Positions 37,861-47,501 of a DNA stretch of 64,000 nt are shown piece by piece. Under the pieces are notes generated by a model. That model made no database searches. It was not told the DNA's origin and saw nothing but the letters and a program-made list of their open reading frames with translations. The stretch is from Tunturiibacter gelidiferens (GTDB taxonomy: Bacteria > Acidobacteriota > Terriglobia > Terriglobales > Acidobacteriaceae), in assembly GCF_014201335.1 (NCBI RefSeq), contig NZ_JACHEB010000005.1, positions 434,001 through 498,000 of the forward strand, in the 5' to 3' direction. A program made the translations under genes and the position numbers. Numbering within the stretch: position 1 is the stretch's first letter; each line of letters starts with the position of its first letter.

Positions 37861-40092
37861 TTACTGGAATGCTTTGTTCCAGTTCGTCACTAGGTTATTC
37901 ACGTTCAGAGTACCGATGCCTGTTGCAAAATCCCATCCCTGCTTCGAGTTGTAAGCCTTCTCGTACTCCGTGCCCGAGACCGACAATGCGCCGAAGTTAC
38001 TCGACGGCCTATAGCAGTTATACGACTCGTAGTTGTACCAGATGCAGTTCACATCATTGTCGCCCTGCGTCACGTCGTAGAAGGTGCATGAGCTGTCCGC
38101 TCCTGTACCCAGCGATGAATTGCACGAGTTGTTGCCCGTCCCGCCATACTCCTGCTTCGCCAATGCATAATACACATAGTTCGGATTCCCCTGCGATGTT
38201 CCCGTCGACTGGTTCACCAACGCTTGAATCCCCGCCACGATAGGCGCCGCAAACGATGTGCCACCTGCACCCGACCAGTTCACCGGGTCACCGGTACATG
38301 GTGTACCGCCCGTTCCGGTCGCAGGCTGGCTGTAGCAGAACGCATAGTAATGACCCCACACACCGTTCGCGGCAAACAGTGATACATCTGGAATATCTCT
38401 CACACCGTCCTTCGGATTACCGAATGCACCCGCCTGATAGTTTGGTTTCGCATATCCCTCGCACGTCCCGCCGTTCTCAGGATGAGGACGGAAGATCACA
38501 GGATGTCCATAGGCACAGTTGCTTGGCCCGCCACTGCCACTCACCACCGTCTCAAAATACTCCTCCGCTAGCGGCGAATTGCAGAATCCATTCGCCCCAT
38601 ACGGCACGTTGTATCCCTCGACGTTGGTAATTAGCGTGCTTGCACAGGAGTCGTTCCACGGAATCTCAGGAATGTAAGACTTCGCAGATCCAAAGGTCGC
38701 ATTGTTGTTCTTCTTCCAATATTGAGACACCGTTCCGGAGTATGTGTCGCTAAAGTCCGTGCCACCGACTGCAACGTTGTAGGGTGTCGTTGCAAATCCG
38801 CTCGTCGTAATCCCGGTCATGGCAAAGTCCCCACCCGCATCGCAACTGGCCGCGCCCTCGTCTCCAGAGGAGACAAACACCGACACACCCTCTGCCGCTG
38901 CCTGCTCATACGCCTCGTTGAAGCTCGCATTGCCTGCCTGACCTAGCCCCGCCTCACACTCGCCATAGCTGATGCTGACGATAGACGGCGGCAGATCCTG
39001 ATCGATTAATGTCTGAAGCGCAATCAATCCCCCAAATGTAGTCTCGCTGTCCGCACACGAAGCCAGCACAATCGCTGCATTCGGAGCGGCTGCGCTCGCA
39101 TATTCCGCATCTAGAATTGCCTCGCCATCGTTGCCAATTACATCGCCCGGATCCGTGCAGCCGCCCGGATGAACCTGTGTGAACGTACCCTTGGTGTACT
39201 TGGTCAGGCCGAACACACCGCGAAAGGTGTACCAGTCGCCCGTCGAATAGACATCGGTGTCCTCAATCACCACCACCGTCTGTCCCTTGCCCGTAATCCC
39301 GTTCTTGTAGACCGGTTCGAAGTTGTAGATAGTGTGAAGATCGTCTGGCACCACCAGCTGCGTCGCGCTATCCGCAGTGTAGTCAGACTTCACACCATTG
39401 GCCGCAACCGTTCTTGCTACAACCGCCTTGGATGCACCATCAATCCGTGCCGAACTGATACCCTTATTCGCCGGTTTCGGACGGAAGTCGTTCAGTGAAG
39501 AAACACCAATCACCACATTCGCCAGCGCCGCAGGTATCTGTGGATCTTGCATGTTGGACAGGTGCTTCACACCCGCAACATCGAGCGTGTGCATCTGTGC
39601 CTTGAACGCAGAGTTTACCTGTGCCGCCGTTCCAGAGAAGTCGATCACCATCCCGCTGTCCGACACGCGGTTTACCTGGAGGCCGTTCTCCTTCAGCCAC
39701 TTCGTCACAGCCGCGATATCTGCCGGATTCGGTCCATACTCCTCGCCATACTCCTTAGCCGTCAGCCAATGATGAAATGCAGGATTGTTCGGCTCATGCA
39801 TCGCCTGAATTCGCTCGTTCAACGCCGTCTGCCGATCCTCCGGGCGCTTCAACTGCAGCAGCATGTGGTTCAGCTTCAACCCATCCGCCACCGCACCACG
39901 ATCATTCTGTGCGTTTGCCTCAGCCCGGAGATTGCCGGCCAGGGTTACCGTCTGCGTCGCTACTACGGGCGAAGTTACCAACAGCTTCGCCGCGGTTGCG
40001 CTCTGTGCAAGAGCGGAAGGTATCGGCAATGCCGCTACCGCTAGAAAGTAAAAAGTGCGGGCTAACTTTCCCTTCAAAAAACAACACTTCAT
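37861..40092 (-). CDS. S53 family serine-carboxyl peptidase with pro-kumamolisin domain
   Basis: Secreted acid protease of 743 residues. A signal peptide (FYFLAVAALPIPSALA) precedes a pro-kumamolisin activation domain at about 45-210 (NPAFHHWLTAKEYGEEYGPN). The sedolisin catalytic domain follows with Glu and Asp four apart in GEAILDAEYASAAAPN, the oxyanion Asp in VSSGDEGAASC, and the nucleophile in GAGGTSFAAPIVAG near residue 614. A calcium site is expected around FYDVTQGDND. GAGG 8 bases before the ATG supports the start. Acidobacteria often carry many such enzymes for protein scavenging at low pH. It lies downstream of the two-component pair on the same strand, with a 225 bp gap. Confidence 0.93.
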   Translation of the reverse strand: MKCCFLKGKLARTFYFLAVAALPIPSALAQSATAAKLLVTSPVVATQTVTLAGNLRAEANAQNDRGAVADGLKLNHMLLQLKRPEDRQTALNERIQAMHEPNNPAFHHWLTAKEYGEEYGPNPADIAAVTKWLKENGLQVNRVSDSGMVIDFSGTAAQVNSAFKAQMHTLDVAGVKHLSNMQDPQIPAALANVVIGVSSLNDFRPKPANKGISSARIDGASKAVVARTVAANGVKSDYTADSATQLVVPDDLHTIYNFEPVYKNGITGKGQTVVVIEDTDVYSTGDWYTFRGVFGLTKYTKGTFTQVHPGGCTDPGDVIGNDGEAILDAEYASAAAPNAAIVLASCADSETTFGGLIALQTLIDQDLPPSIVSISYGECEAGLGQAGNASFNEAYEQAAAEGVSVFVSSGDEGAASCDAGGDFAMTGITTSGFATTPYNVAVGGTDFSDTYSGTVSQYWKKNNNATFGSAKSYIPEIPWNDSCASTLITNVEGYNVPYGANGFCNSPLAEEYFETVVSGSGGPSNCAYGHPVIFRPHPENGGTCEGYAKPNYQAGAFGNPKDGVRDIPDVSLFAANGVWGHYYAFCYSQPATGTGGTPCTGDPVNWSGAGGTSFAAPIVAGIQALVNQSTGTSQGNPNYVYYALAKQEYGGTGNNSCNSSLGTGADSSCTFYDVTQGDNDVNCIWYNYESYNCYRPSSNFGALSVSGTEYEKAYNSKQGWDFATGIGTLNVNNLVTNWNKAFQ

Positions 40093-40316
40093 GTGATCGG
40101 CCTCGATGGAACAAATCTAGGTTTGCCTGCGACGAGGTTGCAGCGGCGAACCCGTTCGGAAAGAACGCCGCATACGAATCGGTCTGTGCCGGTTCAGCAC
40201 AAAACAGTTTGGTTGTTGGAGAAAATCTGATGAAAGGTTAGCGCCAGTTTCAAACGAGCGGGAAAATGCAAAGGATAATTTTGGAAGTACCCAAAAGGGT
40301 AGTTCGCCATTATGGC

Positions 40317-40919
40317 CTAAGTGTCGAGCAGCCCCCGCTGGATCGCGATCACCACCGCTTGTGTTCGATCGTTTGCATGCAACTTGAGTAGAATCTTCTT
40401 GACGTGCATCTTCACCGTGTTGTCGGTCACAAAGAGCAAGTCCGCGATCTCTTTATTGCTTTTTCCCTGCGAGATCAGCCCCAACACTTCGACCTCTCGA
40501 TCGCTCAGCTTTCCTGATGTGATGTAATGGGTCAGCTTCTCTGCCGTCTCGGGCGAAAGAGACCGGCCGCCGGCGACCACATGGCGAACCTGTTCGGCCA
40601 GTGTTGCTCCATCAATGCCTTTGAGCAGATACCCCTTCACTCCCAGGCTGATCGCCGTATAAATCGAAGCATCGCCTTGCGCAGAGCTGAGAATGATAAT
40701 GCGACCGTCCGGATGGCTCTTCAGGATAGTACGCACAACGTCGAAGCCGCTCTGGTCAGGAAGGCGAAGATCAAGCAGCATCACGTCGGGTAGCAGGGCC
40801 AAGTACATCTCAACCGCCTGACGGCCATTGGCGGCAAGACCGACGATCTTCATCTGATGGCGTGCCAGTACACCTGCCAGCCCCTCGCGCACCATGGGAT
40901 GGTCGTCAACGATCAGCAC
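40317..40919 (-). CDS. LuxR/NarL-type response regulator
   Basis: A 200-residue regulator with an N-terminal receiver (VDDHPMVREGL, phospho-Asp in VMLLDLRLPDQSG near residue 50, Lys in YLLKGID) and a C-terminal LuxR HTH (LSDREVEVLGLISQGKSNKE). The GTG used as start lies inside the end of the kinase gene (about 20-base overlap), so translation is coupled; an upstream non-ATG start is possible because the frame stays open. It is the partner of the propeller kinase encoded just before it. Confidence 0.92.
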   Translation of the reverse strand: MLIVDDHPMVREGLAGVLARHQMKIVGLAANGRQAVEMYLALLPDVMLLDLRLPDQSGFDVVRTILKSHPDGRIIILSSAQGDASIYTAISLGVKGYLLKGIDGATLAEQVRHVVAGGRSLSPETAEKLTHYITSGKLSDREVEVLGLISQGKSNKEIADLLFVTDNTVKMHVKKILLKLHANDRTQAVVIAIQRGLLDT

Positions 40920-40938
40920 CTCGATCGATCTTACAGCT

Positions 40939-43900
40939 TCAGCGAGTGGATTGGTCTTCAGAACTGTTCTCCTCTTGTGATCTTCGACCTCGACGCCAAG
41001 GTCTCCATGGTGACTTCGTTGTTCTTACCTGCAACGTGACCTTTGTTCCCTGGCCCAGCTTACTGTCAATGGTGAGAGTTGCGCCAATGCGTTTTGCATG
41101 AGCCTGCATGCCTCGCAGTCCAAAGTGCCCATCTCTTCCTTGACGTTGCGTGACTTCGTCGATGCCCTCGCCATCGTCTACAACAATAACCTCGAAAGAG
41201 TCTGGAGAAAAAATGATCTTCACCTCGACATGTCTTGCGTAACCGTGTCGGAAGGCGTTGGATAGAGCCTCTCGACAGATGCGGTACACCTCGTCACGAA
41301 CAAGAGGATCGATCGGGCGAGGCTCCCCCGTGGTCGTCAACTGAAAGTCAGGAAGCTCGCTGAGTCTGAACTCAGCTTCTGCATGTCGTAAAACATCGAC
41401 GAGGCTGTATTCTGCCACCGCAGTCGAATGAAGATTCGAAACCATATTGCGATTACGCGCTATGCTTCCACGCACCCGGTCAGCCAGCGTGCTGAGCGAC
41501 GTGGAAGCCGTCTCTGGCTGATCGTTCAGTTGAAAACCCAGCAACTCGAGCTGAAACGCCACCCCGATCATGTCCTGAATAACGGTGTCATGGATCTGGT
41601 AAGCAATGCGTTCGCGCTCCGCAGTTCGTTCTTGAAAGCGAAGACTGAGGCGCTCTGCCCGGAGCAGCGTTCTTCTCCGCGTCACCTCAACCGCGATGCC
41701 CACCAGCGCAAAAGCTAGCAACGCCCGAAACCATCCTGTCTGCCAGAAGAACGGTTCCAGCCTGAGTGCAGCAGTGGCGGCCACTCCGTTCGAGACACCT
41801 TCACGATTCGTGGCAACGACCTGAAATGTATAACGGCCGGGCGGCAGACCAGTGTAGGAGACAACGCGTTCTGTTCCAGCGTCGATCCACTGCCGATCCC
41901 ATCCCTCAAGTCGATAGCGAAATCGAATTTGTTCGGGAGCAATATCGGAAGGGGCGGTGTAGGCAAAAGTGATGCGATGGAGTCCCGGAGAGATCGTAGT
42001 CACATCCGCGCCAAGATGTTGATCATCTACTTGGATGTAGTCGAGCACCGCCTGCACGATTGGGTCTGGCAGGTGTGGGTTCACAACGGCGATTCCGTGC
42101 GTCGTAGCAAACCAGATGCGTCCGTCGCGTGATCGGATGGCTGTCACCTGATTGAGAGGAAGTACATCATTACTTTTGAGACCGTCGGCCCGGTCAAATA
42201 CCTCAGGGATGACATGGTCAGTCTTTCCTTCAGCGAAAGCCATCCACTGTTTGCGGCTCAGGCATGCAATGCTACGCGGCGTGACGATCCAGAGATTTTC
42301 CTCCGCATCTGACACAACGTCCAGCACGAAACTACCCGGCAATCCTTCGGCCTGCGTGAGGACTTTTCCTGCACCTAGGTTCTTCCGGACAGAACCCTCA
42401 TCGGACCACAATATCAAACCGCGCATTGTCGCTACTGCCAAACCATGTCCGGGCCATGCTGCGCTGAGAATGGGATGCGGTGTGTTGACCGCTGGCTCAA
42501 ATCGTTCGCCGGTCCATCGTTCGAGCTGCGTGTCTGTTCCGGCCCAAAGCTTTCCTTGCTGATCGACCGCGAGATATCGTATGGAACTGTCCGTTTTTGG
42601 CTGCCCTACGTCAATGCTTGATAGCCTTTGATCCTTCAGACGGAACAGTCCGTGATGCAAAACGCTGAACCAGAGACTTCCATCGGACGTTGCTAGAGGA
42701 GTATTGACGTATCCATGCGGGATGGATGGTATTTTGGTGAACTTGGATCCCCTTCGCTCGAAGATGCCATAGTCGGAGATTGCAATCGCAGGAGTGGCTC
42801 CACGTTCGGCAAACCCGCGAATCTGACCGGCAGGAAGTCCTTGCCCACGTCCATAGAGCGTTCTCCGCCCGTCCTTGAACTCGGCGACGCCACCCTCCAG
42901 TGTTCCAGCCCAGATCCCGCCGTCTCTCTGCTCAAAAATTGCGTCTGTCTGACTCCGCCCACCACCTGGGTCATCGCTGATGGCGTAACTTGTAAAGATC
43001 CCATGATGAAATCTCTGTAGCCCGGCGATCGTCCCGATCCACACATCATGATTGCTATCTTCCAGAAGGACTCGTACGTCATCGCTGGCCAGACCGTCAG
43101 CAGTGGTCATCGCCTCGGTCTGATTGCCATATCTGCGGCTGAGTCCATGTAATCCGCCACTCGCCATCCACAGTGCTCCGCGATGATCGACCATCAAGTC
43201 GACGAAATTGCCGAGTCCAGGGTGCGGCACCAGTTTGAAGTCCCCACCATCAAAGCGAAACAGCTTATGGCCGTCGCCCGCATACATTTTGCCCGAGGCG
43301 TCTCCGAACAGAAGTTGGATACCGGGATTGTTATATCGAATTACCGAGTGATCAGCCTGTACGGCCACAACGTGTTCGCCATCAGTAATCCAGAGTATTC
43401 CGTCTTTGTTTTCGAAGAGGTCACGCACTACATGAGTATTGGATGGCAGAGGCACAGCCTCCAGCGCATCGCCTCGCGTTCGCATCAGTCTATCGTCGGA
43501 GACGATCCAGACGCCTCCATCACCGGCACGCGCAAGCGCCTGGATCAGGACATGCGAATTGCCAGGAATAGTGATCGTGACAAATCGATTGTGGGTGTAG
43601 TGAAAGAGTCCCGTGGTACTGGCAATCCACATCCCGTCATCGTTGTCCCGCACTAGCTTAAGTATTCTTTCCTGCAGCTCCGGTGGCCCGTCCTTCTCGA
43701 AGCCTCTGAAATGTACACCGTCAAACCGCGCTAAGCCGTTGAGTGTTCCTACCCATAGAAAGCCATCGGGTGTCTGCGCCAATGCTGTCACGAAGTTCTG
43801 CGGCAAACCCTGTTCGGTTGTCCAGGTAGAGAGGACCTCGTCGCGCAGGAGAGGTTCTGAATCTCTTGTCTTCATGTCTTGCGCGTTTAGGGCTAATGAG

Positions 43901-43947
43901 AACGCTAAGCCGACACATGCAACGTTAATCTTTCGTCTCCACCGCAA
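40939..43947 (-). CDS. Propeller-type sensor histidine kinase
   Basis: A 1002-residue membrane sensor. The TTG start (AAGG 8 bases upstream) gives a signal peptide (RKINVACVGLAFSLALNA). About 640 periplasmic residues hold two-component regulator propeller repeats (DGFLWVGTLNGLARFDG, DGILWITDGEHV, GKLWAGTDTQLER). Then come a Y_Y_Y domain (YRLEGWDRQWIDAGTERVVS), a transmembrane helix (WFRALLAFALVGIAVEV), a HisKA_3 box with the phospho-His in ERIAYQIHDTVIQDMIG near 780, and an HATPase_c domain. This architecture resembles Bacteroides hybrid sensors for polysaccharides, but without the fused receiver. The signal is probably an extracellular or periplasmic glycan or peptide. Confidence 0.92.
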   Translation of the reverse strand: MRWRRKINVACVGLAFSLALNAQDMKTRDSEPLLRDEVLSTWTTEQGLPQNFVTALAQTPDGFLWVGTLNGLARFDGVHFRGFEKDGPPELQERILKLVRDNDDGMWIASTTGLFHYTHNRFVTITIPGNSHVLIQALARAGDGGVWIVSDDRLMRTRGDALEAVPLPSNTHVVRDLFENKDGILWITDGEHVVAVQADHSVIRYNNPGIQLLFGDASGKMYAGDGHKLFRFDGGDFKLVPHPGLGNFVDLMVDHRGALWMASGGLHGLSRRYGNQTEAMTTADGLASDDVRVLLEDSNHDVWIGTIAGLQRFHHGIFTSYAISDDPGGGRSQTDAIFEQRDGGIWAGTLEGGVAEFKDGRRTLYGRGQGLPAGQIRGFAERGATPAIAISDYGIFERRGSKFTKIPSIPHGYVNTPLATSDGSLWFSVLHHGLFRLKDQRLSSIDVGQPKTDSSIRYLAVDQQGKLWAGTDTQLERWTGERFEPAVNTPHPILSAAWPGHGLAVATMRGLILWSDEGSVRKNLGAGKVLTQAEGLPGSFVLDVVSDAEENLWIVTPRSIACLSRKQWMAFAEGKTDHVIPEVFDRADGLKSNDVLPLNQVTAIRSRDGRIWFATTHGIAVVNPHLPDPIVQAVLDYIQVDDQHLGADVTTISPGLHRITFAYTAPSDIAPEQIRFRYRLEGWDRQWIDAGTERVVSYTGLPPGRYTFQVVATNREGVSNGVAATAALRLEPFFWQTGWFRALLAFALVGIAVEVTRRRTLLRAERLSLRFQERTAERERIAYQIHDTVIQDMIGVAFQLELLGFQLNDQPETASTSLSTLADRVRGSIARNRNMVSNLHSTAVAEYSLVDVLRHAEAEFRLSELPDFQLTTTGEPRPIDPLVRDEVYRICREALSNAFRHGYARHVEVKIIFSPDSFEVIVVDDGEGIDEVTQRQGRDGHFGLRGMQAHAKRIGATLTIDSKLGQGTKVTLQVRTTKSPWRPWRRGRRSQEENSSEDQSTR

Positions 43948-44163
43948 AGCTTAGCCCTTAGGGATAGTTTCTTTCGTGATTACCCTCAATACGCATTACA
44001 GACGTACAGTATAGGCGGGCCCGTCTTGCTCCCGCTTACTGGAAAGCATGATAGGAATGGCGTGTCGAATTAGGACCAGTCAATTATTTCAAGTTGATAT
44101 TTTGGTTGCATTGCGCCGAGTCAACGGATCACGCCACCTGACGGTGGGGAAATTGCTGCGCAC

Positions 44164-45837
44164 CTAGGGTCTCACTTGCTCCCTCTCTTTGGGATGGATG
44201 ACCCAGGTCGAACCCAACTCCTCCGGTTTAAGGGCTTCCGTCAACGGTCGACCAACGGCCGCGCTGGGGCGGTTGATCCGTAGGAGCGAGGCGAATGTGG
44301 CCGCAATATCGACCGGCGCCACCATGGTGTGATAGGTGCCTGGGACGAACGGCTCTCCAAAGAACTCTAAGGGGACATGGCGATCGTAGTTATTAGCCGT
44401 GAAGTGTGTTGTGCCACTGCCCTTCCAGGGAAACTGGTAGGGACCAAAATTTATGTGGAGCGCCCAGCCGACGTTGGGCGAATAACTGTGGGCGATCAAA
44501 CGGCTATATTGCGTGTCGGGCAGCCTCCCTTCACGCATCTGTTTGCTCGTATAGACGTGCGTGAGAACTGGAGGGTCTCTGTGACTCTCCGCGTCTTTTA
44601 CATCAGTGAATTTTGCGAAAACCTGCTGCAACATATTCGCTGTTGTGTCTTCGGCCGCCTCCTCGGAGACACCAACAGCTTCAAATGCTTCCCGATTCAG
44701 CAGTAAGTAAGGGTTATCCATCAAGAGGATATAAGGCCCCTTGCCTTTGAGTGGGTACCTTTGCTCCAGCATTGCTTCGAGCGGCTTGGTGAATGATTCA
44801 GGCGGAAAGTCCAATACCGGCATCCGATATGCATCTCCGGCTTTTTGGCTTGTCGCCACGCCGTGATCTCCAGAAACTGCAACAAGAACATTTCTGAGAC
44901 CTATGGTTTGATCGAGATGGGTGAAAAAGGCATTCAGCAAAGCATCCGACTGAACGATGAGGGCCTCCTGCGAAGGATCGTCCGGGCCAAAGGCGTGCCC
45001 ATTGATGTCGGTAGACGAAATGGAAATCGTGATCATGTCGGTTACGCCAGCCGGGTTTTTCCCAAGTTTTTCAGCGTCGATGAGGGTCTGCGCAAAGTCG
45101 AGCTGATACTGAACGCTAGCGGAGCTCCTGCCCACCATTTCGTAAAAACTTCCTTGAGGCACGCGGCTCTTTACTCGAGCCTCCAACGAATGATTGCCGG
45201 AGTTGAAATCTTTAGCCCATTGCGGAAGATCTTTCATCCAGTACGTCGAAGTGACCCATTGACCGGTGTCGTGGTCCACCCAAAACGCGCCGTTTGTGGC
45301 GTGGCCACTCGTAAGAATCGCGGCCCGATCTTTCATAGACACACCGTAAACCCGAGAACGTCCTTGTGTCGCTAGCACAAGCTCATCTCCAAGTGTGGTA
45401 GCCATCTCCCGATGCGCGGACGCGCCCGTGAGATCTTTGGTGTTCGCCGGTGCACCGACAAGTTTATAGCGGTCATCGGCGACGGAGCTCACCTGATGTA
45501 GCGTGCCATCGGCAGAACGTTCGTACCATTCATTTAGTGGAATCTGATGAGCGTCGGTGTAAGCTCCTGTGCCGATCGTTGCGTGGCCTGCTGCCGTGAC
45601 AAGATTGGCGTAATCGTAATAACAGTCTGTGAAGTGAGCTCCCTGTTTAAGAAAAAGGTTCCAACCGTTTTTCTCCTTAAATTCCGCGCGATAGCGATCA
45701 AGGTAATCGCCTCGAAACTGGTCAAACACGAGGATAATGACCAGCTTGGGCCGCGCATCGTACGCGTCAGCCGATGCTATGGGAGCGCAAACAGACAAGA
45801 GTGCTAACGAAATAAAGAGACCATATAGCTTTTTCAT
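44164..45837 (-). CDS. PafA-like alkaline phosphatase superfamily monoesterase
   Basis: Periplasmic phosphatase of 557 residues with signal peptide (KLYGLFISLALLSVCAPIAS). It follows the PafA pattern of broad phosphate monoesterases: FDQFRGDYL metal ligand Asp near 39, nucleophile Thr81 in LVTAAGHATIG, Asn102 in IPLNEWY, and Lys169/Arg171 in GVSMKDRAAIL. These match Thr79, Asn100, Lys162 and Arg164 of the Elizabethkingia enzyme. Metal-binding VSGDHGVAT is also present. PafA-type enzymes accept sugar and inositol phosphates. The gene is divergent from the GRP transporter, and a palindrome between them may control both. Confidence 0.88.
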   Translation of the reverse strand: MKKLYGLFISLALLSVCAPIASADAYDARPKLVIILVFDQFRGDYLDRYRAEFKEKNGWNLFLKQGAHFTDCYYDYANLVTAAGHATIGTGAYTDAHQIPLNEWYERSADGTLHQVSSVADDRYKLVGAPANTKDLTGASAHREMATTLGDELVLATQGRSRVYGVSMKDRAAILTSGHATNGAFWVDHDTGQWVTSTYWMKDLPQWAKDFNSGNHSLEARVKSRVPQGSFYEMVGRSSASVQYQLDFAQTLIDAEKLGKNPAGVTDMITISISSTDINGHAFGPDDPSQEALIVQSDALLNAFFTHLDQTIGLRNVLVAVSGDHGVATSQKAGDAYRMPVLDFPPESFTKPLEAMLEQRYPLKGKGPYILLMDNPYLLLNREAFEAVGVSEEAAEDTTANMLQQVFAKFTDVKDAESHRDPPVLTHVYTSKQMREGRLPDTQYSRLIAHSYSPNVGWALHINFGPYQFPWKGSGTTHFTANNYDRHVPLEFFGEPFVPGTYHTMVAPVDIAATFASLLRINRPSAAVGRPLTEALKPEELGSTWVIHPKEREQVRP

Positions 45838-46174
45838 GCGGAAGGGCTCCCCACAGCAACGTTATATTCGTTGCTGGCTTGAAAAACGGTTTAGCGAAGT
45901 TGATCGAGCACCGCTTCATCGCAAAAACGTCGGCACTACGGCAGTGGGTGCATAGGCACTGATAATCGATTGACATGTGAAGTCTGCAGCGGATAAGGTC
46001 TCAGCACAACGTTATCGGTAACTATAAATGACTTCGTGGGAGATTGAGCTTGCGACCATTGCAAACAACGAAAGCCGTTTTGACGGATTTACACTTTTGG
46101 ATTCCGTTCGCAGTTTTGGGGTTCGGATTAGGGTTACTTATCTGGCTGCATTGAACTGATGGGAAGATAAAGCG
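45838..46174. promoter_or_regulatory. Divergent promoter region between phosphatase and transporter
   Basis: The region carries an inverted repeat in the phosphatase leader, CAGCAACG (45854-45861) and CGTTGCTG (45869-45876) around TTATATT, able to form a hairpin, and the operator-like palindrome at 46011-46022. No gene is seen. Confidence 0.55.
46011..46022 (+). promoter_or_regulatory. LacI-type operator candidate
   Basis: GTTATCGGTAAC, one base different from the GTTAGCGGTAAC site upstream of the inositol oxygenase. It is nearly symmetric about a central CG, as is usual for LacI-family operators, and lies between divergent phosphatase and transporter genes, 1.5 kb from a lacI-type gene. Confidence 0.55.
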
Positions 46175-47476
46175 ATGGCAGCAGACGTAGAAAAGGGTTT
46201 TACTCGACATGCGGAAGCTGGTTCTTTGCATACGCTGGGAGTGCTATGCGGCGTGACCGCAGGAGTCTGGTTGGGCGCGGCGGAAGCACCGACCAAGTTG
46301 GTCAATGCAGGCTTTTCTCCTTTCGCCATCTCGTTATGCATGGTAGCCGGAGTATTCACGGCTCGATGGACTTTTCCGACCTTGTTGAAGGGGACGGTTT
46401 ACGTTTTTCGGGATCTTATGACATGCAAGCATCTGCTGGTATGGGCGATTCTGGCGGGGGCGCTTTGGGCGGTTGCGAATACATTAACGGTTTTTGCGAT
46501 ACGTGATGTTGGTCTAGCTATCGCTTTTCCGATGTGGAATACAAATGCACTAGTGGGGCTGTTTTGGGGCCGTGTACTATTTCGCGAGCTGGATGGTGCC
46601 GACGGCAAGACAATCGCTAAAGTGGTGCTTGGATCACTGTGCATTGTAGTAGCCGCGATTATGCTCGGATTTAGCACACTGCATGGCACTACAAGTCCCA
46701 GCGGCCGTCATGCGCTCGGAGGGGTGCTGGCGGCCATCGGTGCAAGCCTGATGTGGGGAACGATGTACGTTCCGTACAGAAAAGCCTACCTTAGCGGCAT
46801 GAATCCGCTTTCATTTGTGACCGTGTTCACCGTCGGTGAATTAGTCACCATGTGCCTACTCACGTGGACGCTGGACGGTGGGCGTCACTCGTCAGTTTTT
46901 CAACTGGTGCGGGGAGGACACTTTCTATTCTGGCTATTTCTCGGCGGTTTTGTCTGGGTCATTGGCGACATGTTTCAACAATTCGCCGCGAAATACCTAG
47001 GTATCGGCCGCGGCATTCCACTATCGAATACTAATCAGCTTTGGGGACTAGCATGGGGGGCCCTTGTATTTGGTGAGCTTGCAACTGCAGACAACGGGCA
47101 TAGACTTTTGGTGCTGGCTGGTTCGGCAGTTATGATTCTCGGCGCACTCTTCATCAGCACAGCGAAGGCGTCCGCAGCGGAGCATTCTTCCAGAAATGAG
47201 GCATTGGAACGTGAATGTGACCGGTACGGTCTGGACTACAACCGGGTATTACTGGCGCAGAGCGGAGACGAGGGGGGCCAGCCCACTGAAGGCCGTCGTT
47301 GGTGGGATTACGCCATCATTTTGACCGCGGTCGCTATATTTGTCTGTCTAGGGACCAAGGCGGTTGTACCTCCGCTCGCAATGAATTTCAAGTGGATCGT
47401 TGTTCTTGGGGCGTTCCTTCTGGTGAGTTTGGTCGGGTGCGGTTACCGTCTTTACAAGCAGACGGGATTCTCGTAG
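46175..47476 (+). CDS. GRP family sugar transporter
   Basis: Inner-membrane permease of 433 residues with ten hydrophobic helices, of the glucose/ribose porter (GRP, RhaT-like) group in the drug/metabolite superfamily. Signature text: GVLCGVTAGVWLGAAEAPTK, IAFPMWNTNALVGLFWG and GRGIPLSNTNQLWGLAWGAL. A long cytoplasmic stretch with charged residues lies before the last two helices. Lying between a PafA-like phosphatase and a LacI regulator, it would move a neutral sugar or inositol released in the periplasm. The exact substrate is inference. The ATG has GGGAAG about 9 bases upstream. Confidence 0.88.
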   Translation: MAADVEKGFTRHAEAGSLHTLGVLCGVTAGVWLGAAEAPTKLVNAGFSPFAISLCMVAGVFTARWTFPTLLKGTVYVFRDLMTCKHLLVWAILAGALWAVANTLTVFAIRDVGLAIAFPMWNTNALVGLFWGRVLFRELDGADGKTIAKVVLGSLCIVVAAIMLGFSTLHGTTSPSGRHALGGVLAAIGASLMWGTMYVPYRKAYLSGMNPLSFVTVFTVGELVTMCLLTWTLDGGRHSSVFQLVRGGHFLFWLFLGGFVWVIGDMFQQFAAKYLGIGRGIPLSNTNQLWGLAWGALVFGELATADNGHRLLVLAGSAVMILGALFISTAKASAAEHSSRNEALERECDRYGLDYNRVLLAQSGDEGGQPTEGRRWWDYAIILTAVAIFVCLGTKAVVPPLAMNFKWIVVLGAFLLVSLVGCGYRLYKQTGFS

Positions 47477-47501
47477 AGCTACGTCGTTCTGCTCAAAGCA
47501 A